Origin: JBAVQS01 sp049694275
Lineage (GTDB): Bacteria > Chloroflexota > Anaerolineae > UBA4142 > SHND01
Direction: 5' to 3'
DNA: 64,000 nt
Assembly: GCA_049694275.1 (NCBI GenBank)
Contig: JBAVQS010000250.1
Location: forward strand, 3,578 to 67,577
Both the position numbers and the translations under genes were made by a program. This document shows, piece after piece, positions 16,706-24,629 of the stretch (position 1 is its first letter; every line of letters begins with the position of its first letter). Under the pieces are notes generated by a model that made no database searches, was not told where the DNA came from, and saw only the letters and a list, made by a program, of their open reading frames with translations.

Positions 16706-18085
16706 TCAGAGTCGGAACAGGGACGCCGCCACCCGAAACCCCTGAGCGTCGCCCAGGTAGTTCGGGGGATAGTTGAAACGGTACGCACAGCGGGCGCGGC
16801 TCCGAAGGTAGTGGAAAGCGCCGCCACGCACCACGCGGGATTCACCCGAATCAGGACCTTGAGGATTTTGCGCGGGCGATTTTTTGTAATAGTCCCCCGC
16901 GTACCAATCCGCACACCACTCCCACACATTTCCCGCCATGTCCGCCGCCCCGTACGGGCTATCGCCGGCGGGCGAATATTTGCCAACCGGTGTGGTCGTG
17001 CCAATCCCAGACTCGGAAGTGTTGCATTTGTTGCTGTCGAACTCGTCGCCCCACGGATACTGACGTTTCTTGGACGAGCGGCCGCTCGCCCCTACGGACC
17101 TTTTAACTCGGTCCCACACCCCTGATTCATGGGCCGATTCATCCCAACTGGCCGTCTTTTCCCATTCTGCCTCGGTGGGCAGGCGCATCCCAGCCCAGGC
17201 GCAATAATCCCGCGCCTGATACCAACTCACCTCGACCACCGGGTGATTGGCCTTGCCTGTGGGAACCTTGAACGGCTCACCCCGGTCGTCCCTGTAGCGC
17301 TTGTAGTCGCTATTCGTCACCGGATACCGGCCAATATAATACGCGTCCAAAGAGACCCGGTGCGCCGGCTTTTCGTCGTCGCTCCCCTTATCATCGCCCA
17401 TGATGAATTCCCCCGCAGGCACATAGCACTCGTATTTCAAATGGGCGCGCCATTCACCAGAGGGCTGGACGCGCTCTAATGCCCAGATCGCGGCGAGACG
17501 CGCCTGCGGATAGGCGTCGGCGAGCAGAGGAATGAGTGATGGAATGAACCGCGCCCCAAGTTGGCCCAGTATCGTCGCAGCGGCGGCGCGGGTGCGAAAG
17601 CTATCGCGCTTGAGCCCTTCGGTCGCAATCGCATCGACCGGCATGTCCTCCTTGCGCGCGCGCTCGGCCCAGTACGACGCCTCGACGCCATCGGTCAACG
17701 CCGAGCGCAAGACAAGCTCCAGTTCGGTCCGGTCGAGGCGCAAGGCCTCGCGCACCGGGGTGAGGAGCGCGAGTTTTTCCTGCGTCAGGAGGTGGCCGAA
17801 TTTCTGGTAATTGCTCAACTCGCGGCGGAGGAGGTCGCGCACGTCGAGCAGGCGCAGCTCGTCCTCGCCCATCCACGCCCACACCTTGCTCACCATCACC
17901 TCGTGCGCCAGCTCGTACCGCTCCTCGTCGCCGAATTTGCGAATCACCCGCGCCGCGCGGAGGCGTGTGAGCAACTGTTCAACCTGGGCGGGGTCGAGGC
18001 CGAGCCGCGCCACCAGGTCGCCCCGCGCAATCTCCTGCCCGCTCACCGCCGCCTTGGTCTGCTGCGCGGTCACCATGCTTTTCAA
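16706..18085 (-). CDS. winged-helix/HEAT - FGE-sulfatase domain protein; C-terminal half of a TAG-split gene
   Basis: 459 aa if read from TTG 18085 (ATG 18076 is an alternative). Residues 20-75 resemble the winged-helix tail of STAND ATPases (QVEQLLTRLRAARVIRKFGDEERYELAHE), followed by helical HEAT-like repeats (LLADAYPQARLAAIWALERV). An FGE-sulfatase/C-type-lectin-like domain fills about 225-459 (VPAGEFIMGD, RYPVTNSDY, RLPTEAEWEK, ADMAGNVWEW, GFRVAASLF). It is in the same frame as the upstream SIR2-STAND gene, separated only by one TAG and six codons. The pair looks like one approximately 1039-residue protein interrupted by a nonsense codon. As a separate gene it has no Shine-Dalgarno that I can see. 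Confidence 0.82.
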   Translation of the reverse strand: MKSMVTAQQTKAAVSGQEIARGDLVARLGLDPAQVEQLLTRLRAARVIRKFGDEERYELAHEVMVSKVWAWMGEDELRLLDVRDLLRRELSNYQKFGHLLTQEKLALLTPVREALRLDRTELELVLRSALTDGVEASYWAERARKEDMPVDAIATEGLKRDSFRTRAAAATILGQLGARFIPSLIPLLADAYPQARLAAIWALERVQPSGEWRAHLKYECYVPAGEFIMGDDKGSDDEKPAHRVSLDAYYIGRYPVTNSDYKRYRDDRGEPFKVPTGKANHPVVEVSWYQARDYCAWAGMRLPTEAEWEKTASWDESAHESGVWDRVKRSVGASGRSSKKRQYPWGDEFDSNKCNTSESGIGTTTPVGKYSPAGDSPYGAADMAGNVWEWCADWYAGDYYKKSPAQNPQGPDSGESRVVRGGAFHYLRSRARCAYRFNYPPNYLGDAQGFRVAASLFRL

Positions 18086-18100
18086 GATCGCCCGCGCCTG

Positions 18101-19822
18101 CTAGCGCTGGCCTTCGTCGGGCAGGTCGTTCAGCACCTCGTCGAGATAACCCGCCAGGATTTCGGGTGTCCGGCCGAGCGCATCATACCGCGCCCGCGTC
18201 AGCCCCTGCCCACGCTTCTCCTTTTCCGACCACAGCCCCTGCGCCACCGCGTCCCGGTAGAGGCGATACAGGACGATTTGCAGACTCGCCGGCTCCAGCC
18301 CCCGGTCCTCGAGGTCGGCCAGCAACCGCTCCTCCAACGCCTCCTCGATGGGCAGGCCAAACGCCTCGGCCGGCCTGCGAATGGCGAGCAGCGCCTTTTC
18401 GGGTGTCAGGTTTTCGAGCCGGTAGCGATGGGCAAAGACATCCTCCCGCAGCGCTGTGGTGAGCTCGTCGAGCGCGCCCAGGTAATCGTCGCGCAGGCTG
18501 AGGACAAACCGCAGGTCGAGCGCCCGCCCATCGGCGACAGGGGCGAGGCAGGCGGCCAGCTCCTGCGCAAACGCCCGGCGAACCTCATCCCCCTGCCGCA
18601 CAAAAAACTCTTCAAACTGGTCGAGCACGACCACCATGCGCCCGCCGGGAGGGAGGGCGTCCGCCATGAAATCCACAAGGCGTGTCCCCTGATCGGCATA
18701 GGCCAACCGCTCGGGCGCGACCCCGCGCACCGCCGCCTTGATCGCGGCGACCGGCTCGGTCAACATACGCGCATAGGTCACGCGATAGCCCGCCTCTTCC
18801 AGACGCGGCCCGACGCGCGCCAGGAGGAGAGAGGTCTTGCCGGTCCCGCTCCGCCCATAGAACACCGCCAGCCGGTGGGCCAGGATGGTGCTGAGGAGCA
18901 GGTCCGCCTCCAGGTCGCGCCCGAAAAAAATGGGCGCATCCTCGCGCCGAAAATAGTCAAGGAACTTGTACGGCTCGGACGGCAGGACCGCGCGTTGGGT
19001 TTCGATGGACTGGACGCGCATTGACTGCGCGAGTTGGAGGAGAAAGGGGAGCGGCTCGGCCTCGATCAATTTGATCTCGCCGCGCCACCGGTCGGCCGCG
19101 ACCGGGTTGGGCGGCCACTGGAGCGCATACGCCAGACGTTGATGGCGAGCGATGGGCGCAGTGACCTGGCGATACAATGCGTGAAAATAGGGGTCCTTCA
19201 AGTTATAGCCGGCGAAGAGGAGGGTCTTGCTGGCAAAATGCGCTTCGAGGATTGTCCTGACGGTCGGCAAGCGGGCAAAGAGGTCGGCGGCGTCATCCTC
19301 GGTGAGCACCAGCGTATCGGGATCGCCGAGCGCGCCGTACAGCGGCACGAGTTGGACGCGCGCCGGATCGTCATACGGCACATCCACATCGCGCAGGACG
19401 GAGAGAAAAGGTCGCCCGGTCTTTTCCAGCGCCCGCTTGAGCGGGTCGTCGTATGCGGTCGTGACCATGACACGCACGGGCAGGGCGGCCAGCGCGCGGT
19501 GAATCGGACTCGGCGGCGCGGGATTCTCCAGAAAGCGGCGGACGAAAGTGACGAGCGCCTGGCGGTTGTTGCGGCGCTCGTAAATCTGCGCGGCATAGGT
19601 GAGGGGAAAGGCGCACGCGCCCGGCTGTGCGCATCGGGCGCCGGACCCGCAGCCGGTTATCGCGCACTCGGCATGTGCGTCGGCGGCATCGACCAGGGCC
19701 GAGGCCAGGCGCGCTCTGGGCGACCCTGCGCCGTCGAGCGTATCGCCGACGAACAGGACACAGTCGCCCCGGTTCAGGTGCTCGATCAGTTCGCGAGGAA
19801 TCGAAACGGCGTCGTTCGGCAT
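18101..19822 (-). CDS. SIR2-like - STAND ATPase protein; N-terminal part of a TAG-split gene
   Basis: 573 aa from ATG 19822, chosen because AGAGGAGAGGC lies directly upstream; a longer frame would run into tRNA-Leu. Residues 1-270 are SIR2-like (LFVGDTLDGAGS, TTAYDDPLKRA, VPLYG, LLFAGYNLKDP), with Tyr162 where catalytic SIR2 domains have His. A four-Cys loop at 53-70 (C53, C58, C64, C70) could bind metal. From about 283 the PYKFLDYF..ED segment opens an nSTAND-type ATPase with Walker A GRSGTGKT (323-330) and Walker B VVVLDQFEE (397-405). The frame ends at TAG 18103-18101 and continues in frame as the winged-helix/FGE part. Inferred role: NTP-dependent sensor in biological conflict. Confidence 0.85.
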   Translation of the reverse strand: MPNDAVSIPRELIEHLNRGDCVLFVGDTLDGAGSPRARLASALVDAADAHAECAITGCGSGARCAQPGACAFPLTYAAQIYERRNNRQALVTFVRRFLENPAPPSPIHRALAALPVRVMVTTAYDDPLKRALEKTGRPFLSVLRDVDVPYDDPARVQLVPLYGALGDPDTLVLTEDDAADLFARLPTVRTILEAHFASKTLLFAGYNLKDPYFHALYRQVTAPIARHQRLAYALQWPPNPVAADRWRGEIKLIEAEPLPFLLQLAQSMRVQSIETQRAVLPSEPYKFLDYFRREDAPIFFGRDLEADLLLSTILAHRLAVFYGRSGTGKTSLLLARVGPRLEEAGYRVTYARMLTEPVAAIKAAVRGVAPERLAYADQGTRLVDFMADALPPGGRMVVVLDQFEEFFVRQGDEVRRAFAQELAACLAPVADGRALDLRFVLSLRDDYLGALDELTTALREDVFAHRYRLENLTPEKALLAIRRPAEAFGLPIEEALEERLLADLEDRGLEPASLQIVLYRLYRDAVAQGLWSEKEKRGQGLTRARYDALGRTPEILAGYLDEVLNDLPDEGQR

Positions 19823-19848
19823 TGCCTCTCCTCTGATGATGTGACAAT

Positions 19849-19885
19849 AGACAAGGGGCTTACTCTGGGAGTAAGCCCCTTGTCT
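19849..19885 (-). terminator. 16-bp perfect hairpin after tRNA-Leu
   Basis: Arms AGACAAGGGGCTTACT and AGTAAGCCCCTTGTCT with a 5-nt loop. It begins 10 nt downstream of the tRNA 3' end on the minus strand and ends 26 nt before the ATG of the SIR2-STAND gene. Likely terminator for the tRNA transcript; the following tract (CTATTGTC) is only weakly T-rich. Confidence 0.7.
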
Positions 19886-19894
19886 GTGGACAGA

Positions 19895-19977
19895 TGCCCC
19901 CGAGAGGACTTGAACCTCCACGTCCTTACGGACACAGGCCCTCAACCTGCCGCGTATGCCAATTCCGCCACGGGGGC
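19895..19977 (-). tRNA. tRNA-Leu (anticodon GAG)
   Basis: Minus-strand 83-nt class II tRNA. The acceptor arms GCCCCCG and CGGGGGC pair perfectly with discriminator A. The D-arm region is GGCGGAATTGGCATACGC, the anticodon loop TTGAGGG gives GAG, a long variable arm (TGTCCGTAAGGACG) is present, and the T-arm reads GGTTCAAGTCC. CCA is not encoded. It reads the codon CUC/CUU for leucine. Confidence 0.95.
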
Positions 19978-20051
19978 GCTTGTAGAGGACATTTTACCTA
20001 ACTCGCCCGGTATGTCAAATCCGGTTCGACCCGGCGAGATTTTCCCCAAAC

Positions 20052-20465
20052 TTATTTGTCCAGCGGGACGAGCCCGTCGTTCGCCATTTCGGGGCCGAGG
20101 AGTTCTTTGAGGATGACCTGCGGATTGCCCCGGCCGATGCGTTTGTGCAGTTCGGCCGCCGTCATCGGGATATTCCCACTGGCAAGGATGGTGCGCAGGA
20201 TCGCTCGCGTCATCGGCATCCGGGGGGCGATATAATCCGGCTGGCGACCGCAGTCGTCCATGAGGCACTCCCAGATTCCATCGACACGGACTATTTCTCC
20301 GGTCGTCGGGCTCACCCGGTCCACCTGGCGCGGGTTGTCGAGCGAATAGAGGCGCTTGCAATCCTCGCACAGTTCGTCATACAACTGCTCGCGAAAATCG
20401 CGCCCCTGCGCTTTCCACAGATCAAGGTCGATTTGAAACTTGGTGTTGACATCTAATCGGGACAT
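20052..20465 (-). CDS. conserved hypothetical protein with C-terminal helix-turn-helix-like segment
   Basis: 137 aa from ATG 20465. It starts 12 nt after the stop of the larger upstream gene, so both are in one operon. The N-half has two cysteine pairs (CEDCKRLYS and CLMDDCGRQ) that might bind zinc. The C-half (TRAILRTILASGNIPMTAAELHKRIGRGNPQVILKELL) reads like a winged-helix unit. No family name can be given. A regulatory or nucleic-acid-binding role together with its neighbour is possible but not demonstrated. Confidence 0.7.
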   Translation of the reverse strand: MSRLDVNTKFQIDLDLWKAQGRDFREQLYDELCEDCKRLYSLDNPRQVDRVSPTTGEIVRVDGIWECLMDDCGRQPDYIAPRMPMTRAILRTILASGNIPMTAAELHKRIGRGNPQVILKELLGPEMANDGLVPLDK

Positions 20466-20476
20466 GGCAATATGCA

Positions 20477-22057
20477 CTAGCGAACAGGGTTGCCCGCGGT
20501 CTCCATCATAAAGTATCCACCGCCTTGCGAAACAAAGGCGGAGCTCTGCGCCAGCGCGGCAAAAACGGCGCGCGGGCCGACGCGTTGGGCAAAATTCACC
20601 GCGGCGAACAGGGTCTTGGCATGAATACGCCCGCCGGGAACGAGCTTGGCCAGCTCTGGAAAGATCTCGACGAGCAACGCGGCCAGGGGCCGGTTCGCCT
20701 GGTTGGTGTTGTGCAACTGGTCGAGCGCATTCTGGTCGGCGATGAGGATCAACATCTCTTCGTCGTATTTATGGGCGACCGGTTTCTTTTCGGTCGTGAA
20801 GGTCAGTTGTCCACCCTGAACGCGCGCGGTGCGAACCCAGAGACTGCGCTCGCGCTGCACCTGGTACTCGATCACCAGCGTCAACGGCTCCGAATGTCGT
20901 TGGAGCTGAATGTTGGCGCCGGGGTTGAGCTTGCGCTGATCGTACCACGGTTTCAATCCCACGATATAGTTTCCCGCGCGCACGACCCACCCCTGAAAGC
21001 GGTTGCCGTTCGCGGCATCGATCAGGGTAATCAGCATCGCCGGATTATCGCTCTCGGGAAGGAGCGCGCTCAGGCTGCTCGTCAAGGGCAGAGAGCCCGC
21101 GCGGCGGTGCGGATAGGTCAATGCCACCGTCACGATCGGGGTTGCGCCCGCATGGGCCGTCGCCGGCGCGCTCACATCGGCCTGACCCTCCAGGTCCTGC
21201 ACTGCCGTTTCCAGTTCAGGCGGCAGGGCAGGCGATGTCGCCGGCGCGGGCGCCAACTGCAAAAGGCGGGGAATCTCGCGCGCTTCGGCGGGGACCAGCC
21301 GGGTGAGGAACCAGCGCGATTCGCCGCGCGGGCCGACATTCACAAAACGCTCATCGTGCCGCAAGGCATATTCGATCGAGAAAAAGAGCGTCGTCCGTTT
21401 TGGCCCCTCGGCGCTCAGGTCCAACTGGCGGGAGATTTCGGTCGTCGTCAGCCCCCGGTTCTCACCCTCAATGGCCGCCTCGGCCAGGTTCAGATGATAC
21501 TCGTTCACCGGCGTGAGCAGCCCGCGCAAGAGCCACCGCCCGCGCTGCTCGACAAACTCGCGGTCCCGCTTGAGACGCGCAACCAGCAAGTTTTCAATTG
21601 CATCGCCATATTCCGCGAGCACCTGCTCCGTCGACAGATCGGAGGTGACGACGGCGACGGCGCGCTCTTCGTTCAACGGGTGCGGCAGGTCATACTGCGC
21701 GGCAAATTCGCGCGTGCTCGCATCCTCGTCGAAACGAACCGTAATGACATGGAAAGGCGGAAGGCGCGGATTGTCGCCGGGGCGAATCGCGATAACCTCT
21801 CCCTGAGCGTCGTGAAGCTCAGAAAAGATTACACGCTGCCCGATCTGATATTCCAGCTTGGGTTGATACGGGGTGGTCTGGGCGTTATAGCGGCGGCGGC
21901 GATCTTCTTCGTCGCGCACGCGCGCGTCAACGACCTGGCGGGCGAGGTCGGACGCGAGAACAGGCTGGCCCTGCTCGAGCACAGAGCCATAGAGTCGTTC
22001 GACATCCGTGTCGGTTACGTTAAAATTATTCCAGTAATCTTCGTTGGCAGTGGGCAT
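20477..22057 (-). CDS. conserved hypothetical protein, 526 aa
   Basis: No signal peptide or membrane helices. The N-terminal 170 residues include a basic stretch (DEEDRRRRYNAQ) and an SH3/KOW-like beta segment (YQIGQRVIFSELHDAQGEVIAI). The middle (about 190-260) reads like a winged helix (LTTTEISRQLDLSAEGPKRTTLFFSIEYALRHDERFVNVG). The C-terminal half looks beta-rich plus an acidic helix. The combination suggests a nucleic-acid-binding protein, but I recognise no named family. It heads a two-gene operon, and its leader holds a short hairpin (22082-22099). Confidence 0.75.
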   Translation of the reverse strand: MPTANEDYWNNFNVTDTDVERLYGSVLEQGQPVLASDLARQVVDARVRDEEDRRRRYNAQTTPYQPKLEYQIGQRVIFSELHDAQGEVIAIRPGDNPRLPPFHVITVRFDEDASTREFAAQYDLPHPLNEERAVAVVTSDLSTEQVLAEYGDAIENLLVARLKRDREFVEQRGRWLLRGLLTPVNEYHLNLAEAAIEGENRGLTTTEISRQLDLSAEGPKRTTLFFSIEYALRHDERFVNVGPRGESRWFLTRLVPAEAREIPRLLQLAPAPATSPALPPELETAVQDLEGQADVSAPATAHAGATPIVTVALTYPHRRAGSLPLTSSLSALLPESDNPAMLITLIDAANGNRFQGWVVRAGNYIVGLKPWYDQRKLNPGANIQLQRHSEPLTLVIEYQVQRERSLWVRTARVQGGQLTFTTEKKPVAHKYDEEMLILIADQNALDQLHNTNQANRPLAALLVEIFPELAKLVPGGRIHAKTLFAAVNFAQRVGPRAVFAALAQSSAFVSQGGGYFMMETAGNPVR

Positions 22058-22162
22058 GCTTCCCTTTAGAGCAACAAAATGCCGCGTTCAGCAACGCGGA
22101 ATCCAAATGTAATTATATAGCGATTTCGAAATTACACAAATTGCATGTAGAATAGACACAGC

Positions 22163-24565
22163 GTGATTTTTCCGATGAACGTCGATGGCTTGAAGGGACT
22201 TATGCTTTCCTTTTTCCTTTTTCTGTTGCGCCTGTTCGGTCGCCGGTGGGGGATTCCCCCGGCAGTCGCCGATTACCTTGCCGCTTCCACACGTCTCGGG
22301 CGGGATTCCCAGATTCCTACGCAGTTGATTCCGATTGCGCTGCGTCTCTGGGCGCGCGGCCGGTTGAACCTGGAATTCCTTGACGACCATAGCGATTGGG
22401 TCCTCCCCTATTGGGCCGTGCACCAGTTGAATCCGGGCGATCCGGCGTATAGCGCACGGGGATTCCAGCCGGTTCTGCTCAACACCGGATACCGCGATTG
22501 GACCGGCATCGGCAACCCGGCGAGCCCCCGCGAAGCGATTGTCGATCCGCGCGGGCTGGTCACCCCGCAATTCGATGGATGGTCCCTCGATACCTGGCTG
22601 CGCGTCGACGACGAGCTCTTTTTCCCGTCGCGCATGGAGACGCCCTATCTGGAACAGCGTCTCGACGAGAACCTGCCGATTGTCCAGACGCGGTACGAGC
22701 CGAGGGGCCTGCGCGTTCTCCAGGAGGCCTTTGCCGTCAAGGATTCTGGGAACAACGACTGGGTGATCGCCGCGACGACGGTCGAGAACCCGCGCGGAGA
22801 CCCACGCACGGCAACGCTCTATCTCTGCCCGCGGCCCTTTAATCCCGAAGGGGTCGGTCTCATCAAGCAGATCGAATTCCGTCCCGGTCAGGGAGAGACA
22901 CCTTACACGTTCTGGGTCAATGCATCCCTCGGCGGATTGATTCCGCAACCGGACGCGGTGGCTTGTGCGAACGAACAGCGCGGGGATGTCGCATTCGAGA
23001 TACTGGCGCTCGACAGCTCGAAACAGGCCGCTAGCCCGGCGGGCGTCGCGACAGGCGCGGCGGCGTATCAAATCGAGCTCGCGCCCCACACGAGCCGGAT
23101 CATTACCGGCGTCCTACCAATGACCGCCGTGAGTCAGGTCCCCGCGGAGGTCGTGGCATGGACCCGCCCGGAGGAATTCGTCAAGCTCAAGCGCGCGACG
23201 GCCACCCGCTGGCGAGACCTGATGGCGCAGGGGATGCGAATCCGCGTGCCCGACGACCGGCTGCAGGATGCCTTTGAAGCCAACAAAGCCTATTTGCTCC
23301 TGTTTCACGATGGCGATTTCATCACCCCCGGACCCTATACCTATCACGAATTCTGGTTCCGCGACGCGGCGTATATGCTCCATGCCCTGGACCAACTCGG
23401 CTATCACGATCAGGTGGCCGATGTGTTGAAAACATTTCCGCGCCGGCAGCAAAAGGATGGTTATTTTCTCGCGCAGGAAGGGGAGTGGGATTCAAACGGG
23501 CAAGCGCTCTGGACATGGGCAGAGCACACGCGATTATCGGGCGAGTTGCAAACGCTGGCCGAACAATACTGGCCCATGCTGAACGCGGCGCACTGGATCG
23601 ACTATAAACGGCAAGCAACCCGAAACAATCCGGAGCGGTTGCCCGAACACGGGCTTTTCCCGTCGGGGATGAGCGCCGAGCACCTTGGCGCGAACGACTT
23701 TTTCTACTGGGATGACTTGTGGGGACTGGCCGGGCTGCGCGCCGCCGGCTATGCTGCCAAGCTGTTCGACAAAAAAGAGGATGCGCTAAAACTAGACGCG
23801 GCATACCAGGCTTTTAGCGCCGATCTCGACGCTTCGCTCGCCCGCGCCGCCGAGCGCACCCACGCCGCCTGGATGCCCGCGTCGCCCTATCGCAACGCCG
23901 ATTCGGCCATGGTCGGCAATCTCGTTGCCCTCTATCCGCTTCAGCTTTTGACGCCCGACGACCCGCGCATCGTCGCCACGCTGGACGAACTGCGGCGTGT
24001 CGCCTGGCAGGAAGGGACCTTTTTCCATCAGGTCGGCCATGCCGGCTTTGGCACCTATCTCGCGCTCCACGTCGCCGGTTGCTATCTCTACCAGCGACGG
24101 ACCGAGGCATGGCCTATCATCTTTTGGCTGCTCCAACATGCGACGCCCACCTTTACCTGGGCCGAGGCGATCTCGCCCCAAACCCATCATGGGGATATGG
24201 GAGACGGGCATCACGGGTGGGCGGCCGCCGATTGGATCAGCATTGTGCGCAACGCGCTCTTGTTCGAGGAGGGCCAACACCTGGTCCTCACCCCAGCCTT
24301 GCCCATCGATTGGACGCACGAAACCCTCTCGCTCCAGGTGGACAAGGCGGCCACGAACTTTGGCGAGGTGGGATATACGATTGCTTTCGGCGAGCGCGCG
24401 GCAACCCTGGTCCTCCGCGCCAACTGGCGTGAGCCACCCGAGTATATCGAGTGGAATCTTCCATTCCAGCTCAAGACCGCCAGCGGCGATACCTCCGGCG
24501 TCGAACTGGTCGACAACCGCGTGCGGATTCCTCACACGGTTCGCAAAGTGGTGGCGATGTGGTGA
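22163..24565 (+). CDS. glycoside hydrolase-like protein with (alpha/alpha)6-barrel-type catalytic region
   Basis: 800 aa from GTG 22163 (ATG 22175 is an alternative). It begins with a hydrophobic segment (LMLSFFLFLLRLFG), so it is probably membrane-anchored or poorly exported. The N-half (to about 370) is beta-rich. The C-half has the style of six-hairpin glycosidases such as GH15 or GH78/GH63: PYTYHEFWFRDAAYMLHALDQLG, DGYFLAQEGEWDSNGQALWTWAEH, GMSAEHLGANDFFYWDDLWGL and WAEAISPQTHHGDMGDGHHGW. Acidic residues in these segments are catalytic candidates. Its neighbour is a beta-mannosidase-like enzyme, so a role in mannose or rhamnose glycan turnover is inferred. The TAGAAT box at 22148-22153 would place transcription start almost at GTG. 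Confidence 0.78.
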   Translation: MIFPMNVDGLKGLMLSFFLFLLRLFGRRWGIPPAVADYLAASTRLGRDSQIPTQLIPIALRLWARGRLNLEFLDDHSDWVLPYWAVHQLNPGDPAYSARGFQPVLLNTGYRDWTGIGNPASPREAIVDPRGLVTPQFDGWSLDTWLRVDDELFFPSRMETPYLEQRLDENLPIVQTRYEPRGLRVLQEAFAVKDSGNNDWVIAATTVENPRGDPRTATLYLCPRPFNPEGVGLIKQIEFRPGQGETPYTFWVNASLGGLIPQPDAVACANEQRGDVAFEILALDSSKQAASPAGVATGAAAYQIELAPHTSRIITGVLPMTAVSQVPAEVVAWTRPEEFVKLKRATATRWRDLMAQGMRIRVPDDRLQDAFEANKAYLLLFHDGDFITPGPYTYHEFWFRDAAYMLHALDQLGYHDQVADVLKTFPRRQQKDGYFLAQEGEWDSNGQALWTWAEHTRLSGELQTLAEQYWPMLNAAHWIDYKRQATRNNPERLPEHGLFPSGMSAEHLGANDFFYWDDLWGLAGLRAAGYAAKLFDKKEDALKLDAAYQAFSADLDASLARAAERTHAAWMPASPYRNADSAMVGNLVALYPLQLLTPDDPRIVATLDELRRVAWQEGTFFHQVGHAGFGTYLALHVAGCYLYQRRTEAWPIIFWLLQHATPTFTWAEAISPQTHHGDMGDGHHGWAAADWISIVRNALLFEEGQHLVLTPALPIDWTHETLSLQVDKAATNFGEVGYTIAFGERAATLVLRANWREPPEYIEWNLPFQLKTASGDTSGVELVDNRVRIPHTVRKVVAMW

Positions 24566-24629
24566 GACAGGCGGCGCGCCAATCTACAAGCGGATGCCGA
24601 CGACCGGCGATCGATCCGATGAGACGGGC

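Noticed and set aside
18101..18103. TAG as a recoded amino acid (pyrrolysine)
   Set aside because: No PYLIS-like context or pyl genes are visible and other genes in the window end with TAG normally. A simple nonsense change is more likely.
17561..19024. A 487-codon plus-strand open frame opposite the SIR2-STAND/FGE gene
   Set aside because: It is the antisense shadow of a high-GC gene with clear motifs on the minus strand; the product has low-complexity Arg/Gln-rich sequence and no domain.
8012..19977. Integrated element inserted at tRNA-Leu
   Set aside because: No integrase, no direct repeat of the tRNA 3' end noticed, and no mobility genes in the window. Kept only as a possibility in a finding.
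20525..22069. A 514-codon plus-strand frame opposite the 526-aa hypothetical gene
   Set aside because: Shadow frame. The minus strand has a coupled neighbour and a plausible protein; the plus frame is Arg/Gly/Gln-rich without motifs.
22088..23089. A 333-codon minus-strand frame over the start of the glycoside hydrolase-like gene
   Set aside because: Antisense to a well-supported gene and Arg-rich. No ribosome binding site or family features.
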